Notes: a model not told the origin generated them from the sequence alone. Positions 1-16,900 are shown, numbered from the stretch's first letter. The stretch: 64,000 bases of DNA from Cruorifilaria tuberocauda (GCA_013365365.1 JABVXU010000125.1:62001-126000); one strand, 5' to 3'. Program-made: numbers and translations.

Positions 1-606
1 CAGGAACGAACCCGATCCAGGAGAAGTGAAGTGATCCGGTGATACGACGAGCAATTGACTTCCTCTAAAATGCGTGAGCATATACCATGAAGGAAAGATA
101 GCTGTTGGGTGACGGAACGAAACGTGAAGTCGAAAATGGGAAAAGGGGAAGGAGGCCCGAAGTGGATTAGAAGGAAGAATCGGGAATGGGAACGGAGTAG
201 AAGAAGAGGAAGGAAAGGGAAAGGAGGGGAAGGTGAAAGTGCTGGAGAGGTAGAATGACGGGTATGAAAGGGCCACTCGATGTATTTCGATTTCAAGTAT
301 TATTGCCGTTATGTGTCCTTGTTATTTGAAATATTTAAAGCGGTAAGGATAAGGGAGAAAGAAATGGGAAGCAGCCGTCCACGTGTCAGCTCCATTTTTC
401 AATTTCATTCTTTCCGGATTCTGGATGGATCTTCCTCCTTCTTACCTTCTTCATCCTCTCCTCATTCTTGACACCTGTCAATAGGGAATCCTTAATAAAA
501 TAATCCCTAAAAGGTTTCCTTCAACGACAACCGTGTTTGCTATCGAAGCAACAGCAGCAACAGCAGCATATCATCATCATTTATTGATATGCACTTTCTG
601 TTATTC

Positions 607-729
607 AGTAAGATGTCACTGTGTAGTTCGTTGCACAATCCATTTTCTTTCCCTTCCTTCCTTCCTTCCTTCTCTCTTTTTTAACGTTCCGAAATCAAGG
701 AAGATCTTTTCGGTTCGTGACATCTTACT
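607..729. repeat. 13-bp perfect inverted repeat around the CTTC tract
   Basis: The arms at 607-619 (agtaagatgtcac) and 717-729 are exact reverse complements, separated by 97 bases that include the CTTC microsatellite. A stem-loop or a remnant of a small inverted-repeat element is possible; no target-site duplication was established. Confidence 0.5.
653..672. repeat. CTTC tetranucleotide microsatellite
   Basis: About five copies of CTTC in tandem, read directly from the sequence. It lies in the non-coding 5' part of the window. Confidence 0.85.
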
Positions 730-3700
730 TAGCTGAACAGTATGTGCAAGTGCTAAGAACTTTTGATTTATTCCTTCTATGTCGTTCTTCTTTGCTGCCA
801 TTATCATTATCAGTTTGTTGCACATACTCATACTCCATTATTTTCTCTTTCAAACCGTATCCATCATTCCACAGCCATCATACACTTATCATCAGGAATT
901 ACGAATCAGTTGTTATCGCAACTTTATTATCGTTATCATCTTCCGCTATTGTCCCCTCTGTTATTAATGGCATTATCCTTGTTGCTTTTTTCATCACAAC
1001 CATTAATTATCAGTTATTATTATTAATTGTTTTCTTATGAATATAATATATTACTGTTATTTTTGATTATACGCTCAGTACCATCTAGTAATGACAATTT
1101 GTGACAAGCATTCTTAGAGAGTAGTAAACAGCGCAATAGTACAATATGGTTCACGGTTCACCCGAGCTAAAGCTGTGACAGGAGTAAAAGTTGCACAGTA
1201 CTTCACTTTGGCTTCATTATTATCGAACCTTCTTATCTTTATAGATTGGATTTTTGTCTCTTCTCTTCTGCTATATCTTCAAGTATCCCTAAAATCAGGT
1301 TTAGGGCACTGTTTTCGCCGTATCCTCTAAAGTGCCATCAGAAGTGTAATGATATTTAGATTCGAAAGTTGTTGATGCATATGCCAGTACCTATCCTGAA
1401 ATTGTTTGCTTAAGAAATGGTTAAAGGTAATGTTTACTTAGACAGTTAGTAATGCAGTTAAAGTTATTGAAGTTAGGGTCGAAATCTTGGATTGATAATC
1501 GGTTATTCTGATAACAGCTGGAAAGGTAATCAAAATAATTACCACCGCTTGAACACGCAAGTAAAATCATATGAATTTCTTTATAGAGAAGAAGAAAGGA
1601 ATTCTTTATCAATTTTCAAATATAATGGTAGAGTGATAACATCGTGCATTAGCTGTGGATGGTGATGAGTAATCATTTGCTAGTAGAATAAATTGTCAGC
1701 AACAGTTATTTCTATAACATTTGAAGTATGAATTGATTTGATGCACCGACTTCGTGTTCTTAAGCGTTATTAATAATATTGTTGAGAGAGCGAAAACGCC
1801 TTGAATGTCAACAAGCCAAGAGTGAAGTAGGCAAGTAAGCTTGGTTTTTGCTGTGCACGTGTACTTCATATGTGTTCATAGACTGCAGCTACTACGAAAT
1901 CAATTTTCTTCATAACTTAATACTGATTCAAATTCATTTTCTAGATAGGTTTTTCGATTCTCGGTTTGTCATCGCTTTTAGAAACTAGCGAGACGGTTCC
2001 GCATTTCTCGATCAGCTGTGTCCACGACTGCTTGATCGAAATTGAAATCATTTGAGTGAGCTGCACTTCGTTGACGGTTTTGATACACTGTTTTACGTAC
2101 TATTCTATAATATTTGGTTTGGAAAGTTCTGTTTTCCATTCCACGGTCGTGACTAGAAAGCGTAATTAAAAAGGAAAATTTGATAAGTGCGACTTCGGTA
2201 AAAATCAGGAACTTCTTTTAAGAAAATTTTGACTAAACTTGGTTAAGGAACTTTCTTTCCTCCTTCACATTCGATCTCATAATTGCTTTTCATCTGGAAT
2301 GATAACAATTAATCGCACGTATTTACTATATAACTTTTTTTTGAACAATTAATCACAGGTTTATTACGTGATTTTTTTTGTAGCGGTTTTCCAGGTGCAA
2401 TTGTCTTGTGAAGTGAATTACATTTATTGATTAATTGTTTAAAGCTAATTAAGTGTTTTATTTTGCCGATTAAGGACATTCAAATCTTCAAGATTTTTTC
2501 ATGAAAAGAAAAAACGGTTTCATCCAGCAAAGCATAGAATAGCATCAATCAAATCATATCTTGAATAATGTTATTTTAATAGACGACATTCCAAAACCTT
2601 TCAACCATAAAATCTTGATGCAACATTTCGCCTAATGAATTTGCATTGTCTTGCTAGCACAAAATGCTGCTTCTGCTAAATTATTTGATTTTAAGCAGTG
2701 AGCATTGAGTTATATGATTCCAAAATAGATTTTTAGATCAGTTTGGACTGGATGAAATAGAAACAGGGTTAAAGTATGCTAATTAAACTCTTCAGATTTT
2801 GCGGAAGCCTTTTTCACTCGATCAATAATCTCGATCGATTGATCGATTACTTGAAAAGAAAATCATTGTTGTGATTTTAGCACTATCATAATTGGATGTA
2901 AATGTCGCATCGTTTAATAAATTACATGGATAAAATTTGGCTGCATAGTTCATGCCAAAATATAAATGATTTCTGTGAAGTTTAGCTCAGTTCTCACTTT
3001 TCCGATTTCTGCAATGTCAACCCATAATGCAGAATAATGCCTAAAAAGTGTCTTCTGAAGTGTTTCATTTGTTGAAGATCACTAGGTTATGAAGTTTTGC
3101 CATCAGTGTTCAGGTCTCATTTTTCTAAATTATTATTTAATAAATGTCATTTTATCCTACCTACACAATAATCACAGTTTCATCCATTCTCTTTTTCTGA
3201 GAAATTCTAACATTTTCATCATGATTTCTCGTTCCACGTTCCATGTACCAAAAGAATTTTGATAATAAATCCTTTTTTATTTGAATTTCCGATCTCAAAC
3301 TTTTCTAGCAATTGTTAGCTACATTAACAAGACTTAACGAACGTTTTATTAAGTTTCAAAGTAATTCAACAGATATCAGCTAGACAAAATCAATCAATCT
3401 ACATTGTTTAATATTCTCTCCGTGGTTTCGTTGTAGAAATTACTCGTTTTAATCAAAAATAGCAAATAATTTCAAGTGTTCAGTGGACATAAAAGGAATT
3501 TTTGTTATATTTTTGAGATTATTTCTTTATAGACATACTTTCTTCAACAATCGATGGGATTGTTACCTGAAATAATGTGGTTTGTTACATTACATTGCAA
3601 ACTGCTTTGTTTGGAATTACTTCTAGAGTGTAAATGCTGTTGGCAAGAATTTCAGTGAAAAGGAAAATCCAACACTGGCGACTCCTACAAATAATATCCT

Positions 3701-5628
3701 CAACTGGATGATGAATCCTAACCTTTCAGTTAACAACAGAATAGGACGGAGAATATTTTTCAGTTCGGCTACGTATGTCCGCTCAGTTATCAACCTGAAT
3801 ATTTTCCTAGTAGAACAGTTAAAAAATTTTGATCAATTCGATAGTGATAAGTGCTGCAGTGGTTTGTCAGTTTGTCATTTGTTTGTGCTATTCGAGCAGT
3901 CACTGAATCAGTTAGCGTGAATTTTTACTAAATTTTTGTCTTATTCCGTGTTTATCAAAAGCAGTGATATGGAAGGATTGGGTTCGTTACTGATCTTTGA
4001 CTTCAACTTCTCGCTCTATCCGTAAATCATCGATGTGTATGAATCGCTGCATTAGTCATGCTCACTTCCGTAATCCTTTAGTGCTTCTTTCTATTCTGCT
4101 GAAAGGGAACGCTCTCTCCCTTAGAAAAAGCTCCACTGCGCATAAGCCTTCCTATATGGTTCACGCAGAATGATCTCTGTAAATTTAAACTGTTTGGAAG
4201 TTCAGACGGCTCCAGATGGACGATACACAGAAGAGAAAGAAAACACCTTGCACGCAGTTGCAACAGTGCTTGGAAAAATACTTGAACTTCCGGACTTTCA
4301 AATCGGCACTGCTGATACTTTCTCGTTTGATACACCTGCATTCTGTCAAACTTGGCGAACACCGATAAGAAACAGAATGTGCCTTTATCCTCATATAAAT
4401 TCAAGCTGTGTGAAAACAAAATGTTGGATGATGAAAAAGAAATGATTATATTACAGAAGTAGACAATAAACCGATTAGCCAGCCAAGCTCAGCAAACATC
4501 GATTACTGACTTTTCCAAAATAGGCAGATTTTTTAATTCTCCACAAAATCTGGAGAAGTCGTTTTTTCGTTACACGCAACTGTTTCGTTCGGCTAAAAGC
4601 TAGTCGCACTGGCTGGAAAACTGTGCAGAATCAACGAATGGTCAGCATGCATGCTCTGACCTCACTAAGGTCAGGAATAATCGTTTGTAAGCAGCGAATA
4701 GCGAATATCATTAATTCTGTTGGGAGTGGAGGCGCTATTGTTGGTCGTGGGATTCGCTGAATTATCATCGTCGTATCGAGTTGTTGTTTGTCTCTTTCTT
4801 AGCTGAAGCGTGACTTCACTTCCCTTATCTTCTTCCTATCTGTTTATCTCTTTTCATTTATGGATTGGATTGCAGGTTTATTATGCTCAAATGTTTCCTA
4901 TTTCAAACTTCTCATTCCTTTGTTGCTTCACTATTGGCCATTTGATCGTATATAAGAAAACTTGCGTATTCTTAGTGCTAAAAATGCATCCTTTCATGGT
5001 TTCTTGAGAAAGGGAACGAATGATTTGAATAGAAGTTCATGTAGAACCGATCGATAGTACGCTTAATGTCTCTTGATTGAGTGAGGATTATAGCTGATCT
5101 GACTTTGCGAACATTATCGCACTTTCTCATGCTTCTTTCCATGCTGATATGAATGGAAGCTGGCTTATTTTGAAGATAAAACAGTTAATAATAATGCTAA
5201 TATTTCATGATTTCATACTGCACGTACTATTCACCTTATATTACCATATTTATAATGATTACTGTATGAATTACCGTCGAGTTGAAAGCTAAGATCTTCT
5301 CACGCTTATTCCACTAAAGGCTTCCGTAGACTATCAATTAGGATCTTTTCAAAATATTGCTGCTGCAGGAACTTCAAACACAGTAGTTGGATATTTGAGA
5401 AAGATTTATCTGAATTATGGTTCCATCCTTTGGACAAGCTATTGATAGTGATGGTGAATTCATATAGGGAATAGATGGACACCACCACAGTTCATTCATA
5501 TTCTCATGCCTTCACCTCTACAGAAAGCCTTGGGAGCCAGAACAGAAACGGATACTACTTTCCCTCACCTACATCCATCTGGCAGGTACATCTGCATGTA
5601 TGTGAAATAATGCGTGTATATATGTGAG

Positions 5629-5656
5629 CACACACACACACACATACATACATATA
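5629..5656. repeat. CA / CATA microsatellite
   Basis: A run of about eight CA dinucleotides passes directly into CATA repeats. It is non-coding and probably variable between isolates. Confidence 0.9.
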
Positions 5657-6702
5657 TGTTTGCGTATTTTGAAAACTGTGCAGTGCTATGAATCACTTCT
5701 GAAATAGTTTTTTCTGTTTTTTGCTAGGAATTACGCAGGAATAAACATAGTAGAAGAGAGAGAGTGGTAAAGGTTCTCTCAGTGAGCAGTGAAGTGCTTT
5801 GCTTTGCTTAAAAAGTGCAACTAACACGGCTTCCTTGCTTTTTCTCGAAATGCCTCATTCATCAGTGGATGGTTTCTTCCCTACTTCTCACTTTCATTTC
5901 CTTTTCTTTTCTTCCCAACAAATAAAAACCGTCAATAAAATTTCGAAATTAGGAAAAAGAGGTAGAATTTAGTTTCATTTCGCCACACTTCTTTACTTAG
6001 CTTTAAAAACATGAAAAAAAGCTCTCCTCCTACTTGTGGGATTTCTTGCAATAAGTAGATGAAATCATGTCGTTGTGAAATGTCGACCTTTCTCACTCGG
6101 AATTCTGCTCACGCAGGAAGTTTAGAGCAGGACAACACACTGAAAGCGATTACTCCTTTGTAAAATATATTCCGTCACAGTAGATAACTGTCATTTTAAC
6201 TTGGAAATCGGAGTAGTTTAAACTATTTAGTTACAAAGTTAACCTTTAGGAAATATATGAGAGCGCAAATGGTTTTAATGAAGTCCTTACAATTAACTTT
6301 TCTGATCAAGATTTATCTCACTTATCAGGAAAGTAGACCTCCAATTTGTGTATTTACGACATGAAACCGTGACAGATAACCTGGAAGAGGTTATGATTAG
6401 ATTAGATACTTCATTTTCATCACTGGCATTCGGAAAACCAGTAGTCATACAGAAGCGCATCGTTCATCTTCCGCTATATACGTTTCATATGTCTTAATAC
6501 GAATTGAATATTGTAAATTTTGCGTTTCTGTAGTATAATTATTATCCTGTGCCACAAGCTTTCGAAGATTTATGTACGGATTTATTTATTAGTGCTGTAA
6601 AGTCGCATTGCAAATTTTACACATTTTACATATTGTAAATGTAGGGACACGTCACATAGCAAAGTTATGTGTAATATTTTATTTCCAAGTTTTGTAGGTG
6701 AA

Positions 6703-6723
6703 TTTCCAGGTGAGTGAGCCGAA
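6703..6723 (+). promoter_or_regulatory. Probable spliced-leader trans-splice acceptor of the zinc-knuckle gene
   Basis: TTTCCAG ends at 6709, leaving a 14-base leader before the ATG at 6724. A pyrimidine-rich acceptor directly upstream of a start codon with no matching donor exon is the usual picture of nematode SL trans-splicing. This is inferred, not shown. Confidence 0.5.
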
Positions 6724-9165
<2,442 letters not shown>

Positions 9166-11135
9166 ATAATGATCGACATAATGTTTCCGTTTGGTTTTTA
9201 AGAAGTGAGGAAAAAGGAATGATGATCAAAACTGAAGTGTTTGTTTACTGTACAACATACGAAGAACAACTTCAAATCGCCACTTAGGTTAGCTTTTGAT
9301 TTTCTAATATGTTAAATATTGATCAATACTCTCATAAGCTGTATATTTTTTTAACGAAATATGAGTTCCAAACTTTTTCTTTTTCCTTCTCATCAACTCT
9401 TCTAACTGCTTTCCTACCTTCTTCTTACAAGTGATATTTTTCTTTTAGAATAATTTTAATTTGGCTTCTAATTGTTCATGAAAGTATTTTTTGCCTGTAA
9501 TTTTGCCTGGCGAATGAACACATATGGCATCGAGCCTGAGCAAATATTACGCCTCTAGAAGCACTTGTTTTTTGTGCCTTTTTCGGTCAAGTAAAAGATT
9601 TACACGAAAGTTAGAAACTTTTTTTTCATATAACTATCCAACTGACTGAAATCATGGCAATTAACACTTTATCTTTCTGTTTTCTCAGAGGGACAAGCAA
9701 AACAAAAAAAATTACGGTTGAAGTTTGACAAGTAATGCAGGACATGATTTTTTCGGAAGTTTTTTGCTTTCTTTTTAAACTTCCTATAGTTTACCTATGC
9801 TTTGTATAGTAATTGTCGTAGGATTTTCTGAGCGTTATTCCTTTTTATATCTTATATTACGGTTTAGTGCGAGGAGCGAGTTTTTCTTTTGTAAATTTCC
9901 TAGGTGTCCAGTTGTTAGCTCTCTACTTGTAAATAAGTATGGGTTGTATGGATTAAAGTCGATCTCTTTCATAGGTCAATCTCTCCGCTTCCTTTTCCCA
10001 TTATGTTATAAGAAAAACAAGATCTCCAAAATTTTTTCCCGTATGTCGCTGTCTAGAAGGAAAGCTTAGCAACTAAATTTGATTCACAGAATTTGAGCAA
10101 CTTCACGGATTTTTCAATTAGCAATTGTTTTTACTTTTGCTACACATGTTCAGAAATGAGCAGAAAATTTCCTTATCGTTTTGCTGATTTTAATCAAAGC
10201 ATATATAATTTATCACCATCGGAAGTAATGATATCTCACGGCTATACATGGTAATGTTTGTTTTTCGCCCTTCCACATAATTTACTATATATTGAAAATG
10301 TTTCAGTTATTCAACCAATGAAATCGTGGTTTTTTTTTTCCTGTTTGTAAAATCTCAAGGGATTAATTCTCTTTGAAAAAATTAAATTTGTGCTTACTTT
10401 GTATAGCATTTTTGATTTATTTTTTGTTACACATTGTTAAACGATTTTATGATTCCCTGTAAAAAATGTATAACATGTCGAAAAAACAAATACAAAAGCC
10501 AGTTTATGGAGGAGAAGGAAGGACAAAAGAGATTGCCTATTCATATTATACATAAAATGCAGATCCATTCATAGAAGGTATGTGAAACAGTGCAGTAAGG
10601 AAACGTTCTATATGGTTAGATTAATGCGGTTAATATATTCGAACAGCTTTCTTGATATTTTTCGGTACTAATATTGACGCATTTTGACAACAAAAATAAA
10701 TTGGAGAATTGGATATCTTTCGATTGGTGTCCCACTCAATTTCGGCTAAATGTATTTTGTTGGCTAAATTCAGACAACCAAGTACATTTGGAGTGGCTGT
10801 AGTGAAGGTATTGAAGTGGATTTTATTTTCATAGCTGAAAATGCATCAATTCGTTTCCGCTGTTGCAGTATACGTTGTATTTTGTAGTTCTTGTGACTGT
10901 ATATTTGAATAAAGTAATTGCTTCTTTACTGCACATTTCTAAAGATAAAGATAAAGCTTTTCAAAACAAATGTGAACTTTTTGCACAGTTTAGATCACAA
11001 TAATGCAGCGAATGTGTTCCTATGGCAAATAAGAAATTTCCGGTTCTTACAATAAGTTGCAAATTTTGTGAAACAATGAAATGTTTGTTGAAAAAGACCG
11101 TGTTTCAAAGTGAAGCAGGTAAACGGAAGCAGAAT
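9166..11135. other. Convergent intergenic region / 3' UTRs
   Basis: This lies between two genes that end towards each other. It is AT-rich with T-runs and no supported coding exon. An AATAAA at about 10910 and several A-rich stretches are possible polyadenylation signals for the plus-strand gene, but which one is used cannot be told from sequence alone. Confidence 0.5.
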
Positions 11136-12651
11136 TTATTTTGAATTGGTGGGTGCCGGTTTCTGAGAAATTGAATTATAGTAGCTTTTGGGGAATTTTG
11201 CAATAATTTCCATCATTTCGAGAACCATGTGACGGAGATTAGCGGGTGGCAATAGCGCGAGTGGACTGGCTGATGCAGCAACAATGAAATCACGAGAGTA
11301 AACCATGCGGACATCCAGTTGACCGTCTTCACGGCGTCGTGTTACTATCATACTTCCACCAGTTGGATCCATATAACTTACACTGACCTGCAGAGAAAGT
11401 ATCTGTCATTTATATCTTAGTAATGTGAGTCTAGCAGTTGAACAGAGTATTCTATATTGATTTTTTTTCTGTTTTGACTGTTTCGAAAAAACGATTGATA
11501 CCTATTTGTGTGGCATAACATGAAGCAGATATGGCTTACTGGCCAATTAGTAACAAACGAATAAGGATGCTATTTTATGCTGAAATGAATGTTTGAGCGA
11601 AATAGTTGCAACTTGCAATTTTTTGTGTAGATGGGACGTTGTTTACAGAGAAAAGCAACATGCGTGTGTAATTCTCAGACGGAGTCCACGCACGGTTTGT
11701 CGTGCGTGTGCGAACTTGACGACGCTGTCCCATGCGTTGTTCATTGGTCAAAATTGGTATAAACTCAGACAGTACAGAGTTACGCATGTCATTGGTTACG
11801 ACTTCTGCCTAAAGAAATTAATTGTTAGGCAATTCTTTAGGGCTGATAGAATTATTTATTGTAAGCGATAAAAATGTAGCAATAATTGACGATTAGATGA
11901 TGTGTGCTAAAGGTAGCGTTGTTGTTAAAGTTCGTTTAACATCGATTAGTTGATTCATTAAAAAATTCAACAGACATTCGAATTAGTTGGAAGTAGTGAT
12001 ACCAGTGGTCGCGGTCCCACGATTGGCGGTCGTATTTGTAGCGCCAGTGGTTGTGGTCTCGGTGGTGATGGTTGTGGTACCGGTGGCGGTAGTTGTGATC
12101 CCGATGATTGCAACACTGGTGATCGCAATGACGATAGTCGTGGCACCCGCGGTGTCATTTTCGTAAGTTCACGGTTCGCTGTCGAGTTCATCATTGACGA
12201 TTTCATTCTCATAGGAGCTGCCGGAGCGGCTGAAAACCCTGGTATATTTTTTCTTTAAATAAAATTCCTTCTGCACATCTGATATTAAAAGCTGTTGTGT
12301 GAAAGTAGTTGCAATGTCACAGCAGGAAATTTTTAGTTTCAAAATAAGAAATTTCAAAATCAGAACATAAAACAATTCTTCTATATTTTCTTTTGACAAT
12401 TCTTGGATTAGGCAATTTATTTTTTTTTACCTTGCACATCAATTTGAGTGAAATTTAATGAATGTTTTAATTTAGAGTTTATTTTTCTTCGTTTATTAAT
12501 AAAGATAAAAAATAGGAAAGCGTTCGAATCATGGCAATCCTAAATAAATTTTCTGAGAATAACATAAAAGTGATATTGAAAAACTCTAACCAGACTTTCC
12601 AGAAGGCGCGTTTGCTTGCTTCGATTTCTTTGAACTTGATTTTTTATTCAT
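11136..12651 (-). CDS. Proline-rich protein of unknown family
   Basis: Four exons, 12651-12591, 12229-11976, 11808-11647 and 11387-11136, join in phase to 242 aa; the first junction uses phase 1 on both sides. The N-terminus is basic and Ser/Lys-rich (begins MNKKSSSKKSKQ). Residues of about 55-95 are Pro-rich (PPPVPQPSPPRPQP). The C-terminal half is less biased: an Arg-rich stretch (MGQRRQVRTRTTNRAW), then a probable compact segment (MDPTGGSMIVTRRREDGQ) and a helix (LRHMVLEMMEIIAKFPKSYY). There is no signal peptide or membrane segment, so an intracellular, perhaps nuclear, protein is likely. I recognise no domain. The end of exon 2 is the weakest splice call: gt at 11975-11974 and an in-phase gt about 24 bases earlier both work. 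Confidence 0.6.
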
Positions 12652-13940
12652 TTTAAACAACCGGATGGTGCGCAGGAACAGCAGAAGATGAGGACTAAAC
12701 CACTCTGAATGAGACCAAGCAAGGAGAATGAGCTTTTGAGCGAAAGATGTGATTTTTATGCGGATTATGCAAATTATGCAAATTTTTTACCATGCAGAAA
12801 TTATTAAGAATCTGTAATTTTTCTTCATTTCAAGAAAGTTTACAGAAGTTATGTGTGGGTATGTATGCATGAATATACTAATGACATCGCTGTGGGAAGG
12901 CAAACTGATTTCCTTCTCAGTATAGGTTGATATCGTGAACCACTCCTAATTGGGTTTCAGTTTCTGGAAGTATGAAATTCAGTTAAAAGAATTGTCGTAA
13001 AACGTGTTGTACTGTTTATCAGTTTTTGCTTATAACAATTTGTCCATGCTCTTTTATCCTTTTCCAGTTGAATATCCAAATGTAGAGGATGTTGTTAAAA
13101 ATAAACTAATTACCACTAAATTTTCAAAATTTAGGGCAGTCTTTCTTAAGTCAAGCGTAAAAAGATGTGCTCTGTTATGCTAATTTTCATTTGGTTCGGG
13201 TTAAGGATTGTTTGAAGATTACGTGAATTGTATGAAAGAATAGCTAATCTGATGTCGATAATTTATATGGATTTTATGTTCGACATTACTTGGATTTCCT
13301 ACGTCTCGCTATCCTAATTGTTCTTAACATAACGACTTCTTGTAGCGATATGCATATGATCCAAACAAATAACGAAGAGGAGAGAGACAAAAATTGGAAG
13401 TATCAGGAATCAAAAAGATGAAAGTTTAATGTTCTGTTCAGGATCCAGGCTGAAATCACTCGCCTTATCATCGTCAACTGTATGAACTTTTTCTGCGAAA
13501 ATACTCTTTCTGTAGGAAAGGTTTCTATATGGCTCAATAGTGCCAATAATAATTTCGTCGTGTTAAACTAATTTTTCGTTTTATTTTATCCTTTGTCGAT
13601 AAGATCAGTTTTGAAGGTGCCATGAATAACGTTGTCATTGGTTATTGACAGTATGGAAATGTGAAGAAAGAAAAGTATTGAGCGGATCAAACAGAATTAT
13701 ACGGTGTTATACTTGTTTTTGCATATTAATACATGGAATAGATGCATGATGAAACGATAGCTAGTGAAAATTTAATATGTGAGACACGAGAAAGTAGTAA
13801 TTTTCTGTTGAATTTTAAGAGAAAATGGCGGTATGATTACGTGATCGCTCTGAATGGGAGCACAGTATGTCCAACGTTGAAAGGATAGCAATTGATGGCA
13901 GGGTGACAATATCACATCCTGATTTGGTGCGTCTGCTCAA
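12652..13940. other. Intergenic region between two minus-strand genes
   Basis: AT-rich sequence holding the 5' flank of the proline-rich gene and the 3' flank of the GPCR gene. No coding exon or RNA gene is visible. Confidence 0.5.
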
Positions 13941-16900
13941 TCATCCGAAATGTAATGCCTTCTCACGTGAACGTGATTTTAATCGTAACATTTCAGCACT
14001 TTGTGTTACGTTTCGTGTTCTTTCATACCTTCGGCGACATGGTAGGATAAGAAGTTGGCGGAATGCGCGTCGATACTTTTGACTGTAGACAATGTAGATA
14101 AGGGGATTTAATGATGATGACAAGAGCGATAGCCACTGGAAAATTGGGCGTAGTACTTGGGACGCAAATTGAAATGTTGATGTATTGTAGTCTTTCACAA
14201 GGAAAAAATAGGAATATATCCCTGTAATATGCAAAATTTGCAAATTTCTCAATTCATGTAATGAGCTTAAATTAAATTCGAATTTACGTGAAAATATCAC
14301 ACTCGAAAATGTCGCACGTTTTTCAGGATGTCTTCAGAACTACTAAACGGAAGTTTTACTTCAATCATCAGAAGGACGTCAGAACTATTTTACTCAAACT
14401 GCTGCCTTTTGTGACAGAAAAAGATTGAATTTATGATTAAAATTATAAATTACTGTTCAGCAATACGCTAAATCATCAAACCATATAAAGGAAGCCAGCA
14501 TAATGCGAAAACAATAGTAACTGTGAACATCATTCGCGCAACTCTCAATTTGGCACGCTCATCACGAATCTGAAAATCAAATTTTAATCAAGATTTTCTA
14601 AAATTTTACCATGAAGTCTTCAGGAATTGATATTACCTTGGAATTCACAGCCAAACTCTGATGATTTGATATAGTAATGAAAATACGCGTATAAAGTGCC
14701 GAGATCAGAATAAATGGAATAATAAATGCGAGCAGTAAGTTTACGATAATAAAATTTATTGTTTCATCTTGTGTTGCGATGCATAGTCGTGCTACCAAGG
14801 TACCATTCGGTGGGTCCAATGTAAACAATATCTGAAGCAAGTATTGTTTCTATGTATTATTTTCGGTACTTGATTTACTCGCCAAAATTTCCCGTATTAC
14901 AGCTACTACCCAGTTGTAACAATTGAAAAAGCACTGATTAATTTTTACATTCAATATTGTAATTCAATATTGTTTTTCCCGGCAAAATAGTTGGATTAAA
15001 GTTTTCCGCTGAAATAAGAAATGATGCAAAAATCCTTATATCGAAGAACCTCATCATAGATGGCCAAGGTTGGTGCGGCGAGAATACCGCTGAGCATCCA
15101 TATCCCTGCTATCACATAAATTGTCCATCGGGAATCCCACACAGCATATTTCATTGTATGACAAATCGCCAAGTAACGATCCGCTGCAATGGCAACTACA
15201 GTAAAAATGGAGGCGCAGGAAGTTGTCGAATTAATCCAGGTTGACACTTTGCATCCTATCGCTCCAAGTTGCCATTCTAAAAATTTTCATAGATCGCTAA
15301 TTTCACGCATCTTATTTGAAATTAATATCGCTAAAAGTATTGAAATCAATTTAAAACAATGCTTTTTCTTTATAAAGAAAAGGTTCTCAGGAAGTGCACC
15401 TTTATAATAGTCCTATTCTCAATGAATTCTATACAATATTTAAAAGGGACAGATTGGACTGGTCTTGCAACAGAGAGTATACAGTTGCATTATACTTAAG
15501 AAGATCTAAAAAGATTGATAAGTATGCATTTGCTAAAGGACCTTTGCTCCACCGATGTTTCTCTTTCGCAGTATCTAAAATTATTTTAATTCTCTTTACT
15601 GTTATGGAGGCTTATTTGTATAAGCATTGAATTCTTTTTCACGTTTTTAACAGTCAATATCTAATAAACTTTATATTTTCTCCCCAATCTATTCAATTCA
15701 TTTTATTTTACCACTGTTTTCTGCTGACACTTTGGAAATATACTTGAAAACTTTCTCGAATCCTGAAAAAGCATTATTTATTTATTTGTTTCTCACTTAA
15801 CTAATTTCCTTTCCTCAGGAAGGAAGTTACAAAAATAAATGAATGTCATCCAGAATCTACAATCTTTGAGAAGCAAAAATTGTTGTAAGATTCTGAAATA
15901 TCTCATTCATAGTTGAATGCAACTTTTTCAGACAAAAATAATAAAATCGGTGAATTGGTGACTGTACAATAAAAATTGAAATTGCAGCAGTAAATACAAA
16001 ATTATAAGATAAGTAATGCGGTTCCATTTCAAATTTTCAATCTTTCTTAGCAACCATGCATGACTCTTCCCTTTTTGAGACATATGTTGAATCCATAAAC
16101 TATTACAAAATGTGTTGATTGTTGATATATTATTTTACACATATCAATTTATCAACTTTCTTCAACAATTTTCAAAATATCGCACTCAAGCATAAGCATA
16201 TTCTTAAAAAAGAAATCTCCTTAGCATTCAAACAGTCACATTTATTTCATCCCATGGATTACGACGACTTTCTGTTATTAATAAGCTGATCCAATATGGA
16301 AATTAAAATAAGAAGAGATTTCTCAGCAAACAGTTTCCTCAACAATAACAACTTACCATGTTATGTCTTCTAACAGTTTTCACAATCTATAAAATTTCTA
16401 TTGCTCTGTATGCCCTTTCAACCCTTTAGAAACACATTAAGCTATTAATACAATTTGAAAATCAATTTTTATCTATCCTTTGTATTTTTTTATCACACTT
16501 TATATTAGTAGCATTGGCAATACACTGAACTGAATTTATATAATTTTGTTGCAATCCGACAGTGTCGCTCGTAGAAGCACATAGCTACTGCTATTATCTA
16601 TCAGTCATTGTGATGGTGTGCAGGTCTAGAATGTTACAAGATAACTTTCCCAATTCTCAATAAAAGTTTTACAGAAATGCTGAAGACTGAAAAAGTTCAT
16701 TTTGGGAGAAAAGTTTTGTGGTTCTTCACAGATAAAACGCCAGGAAAGCAGAAACTAGAAAATTAGATTAAATTTTGCTGTCTTGGGTAGAATTTTAGTT
16801 TAATTAAATTGATACCATCTGCGCAACTATTCCAATAAGATGGTGATGGAAGAAAATGGAAAAGACTTTTTAATATACAGACATAATTCTTTCAATAGTC

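Larger units (their letters stand above)
1..6709. other. Intergenic / upstream region without a supported gene
   Basis: No reading frame here joins into a conserved protein by splice sites and phase. The stretch holds low-complexity DNA: purine-rich sequence at about 130-250, CAG/CAT-rich sequence at about 545-570, a CTTC microsatellite near 653-672 and a CA/CATA microsatellite near 5629-5656. It probably contains the promoter region of the zinc-knuckle gene that follows. Two overlapping frames on opposite strands near 4078-4445 are open but have no recognisable domain. Confidence 0.5.

Noticed and set aside
4078..4445. Overlapping open frames on both strands (113 and 91 codons)
   Set aside because: Both lengths are within chance expectation, neither shows a domain, and no flanking splice structure supports a gene.
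11990..12180. Gly/Val-rich repetitive sequence on the plus strand
   Set aside because: It is the antisense shadow of the Pro-rich exon of the minus-strand gene, whose frame joins in phase to other exons.
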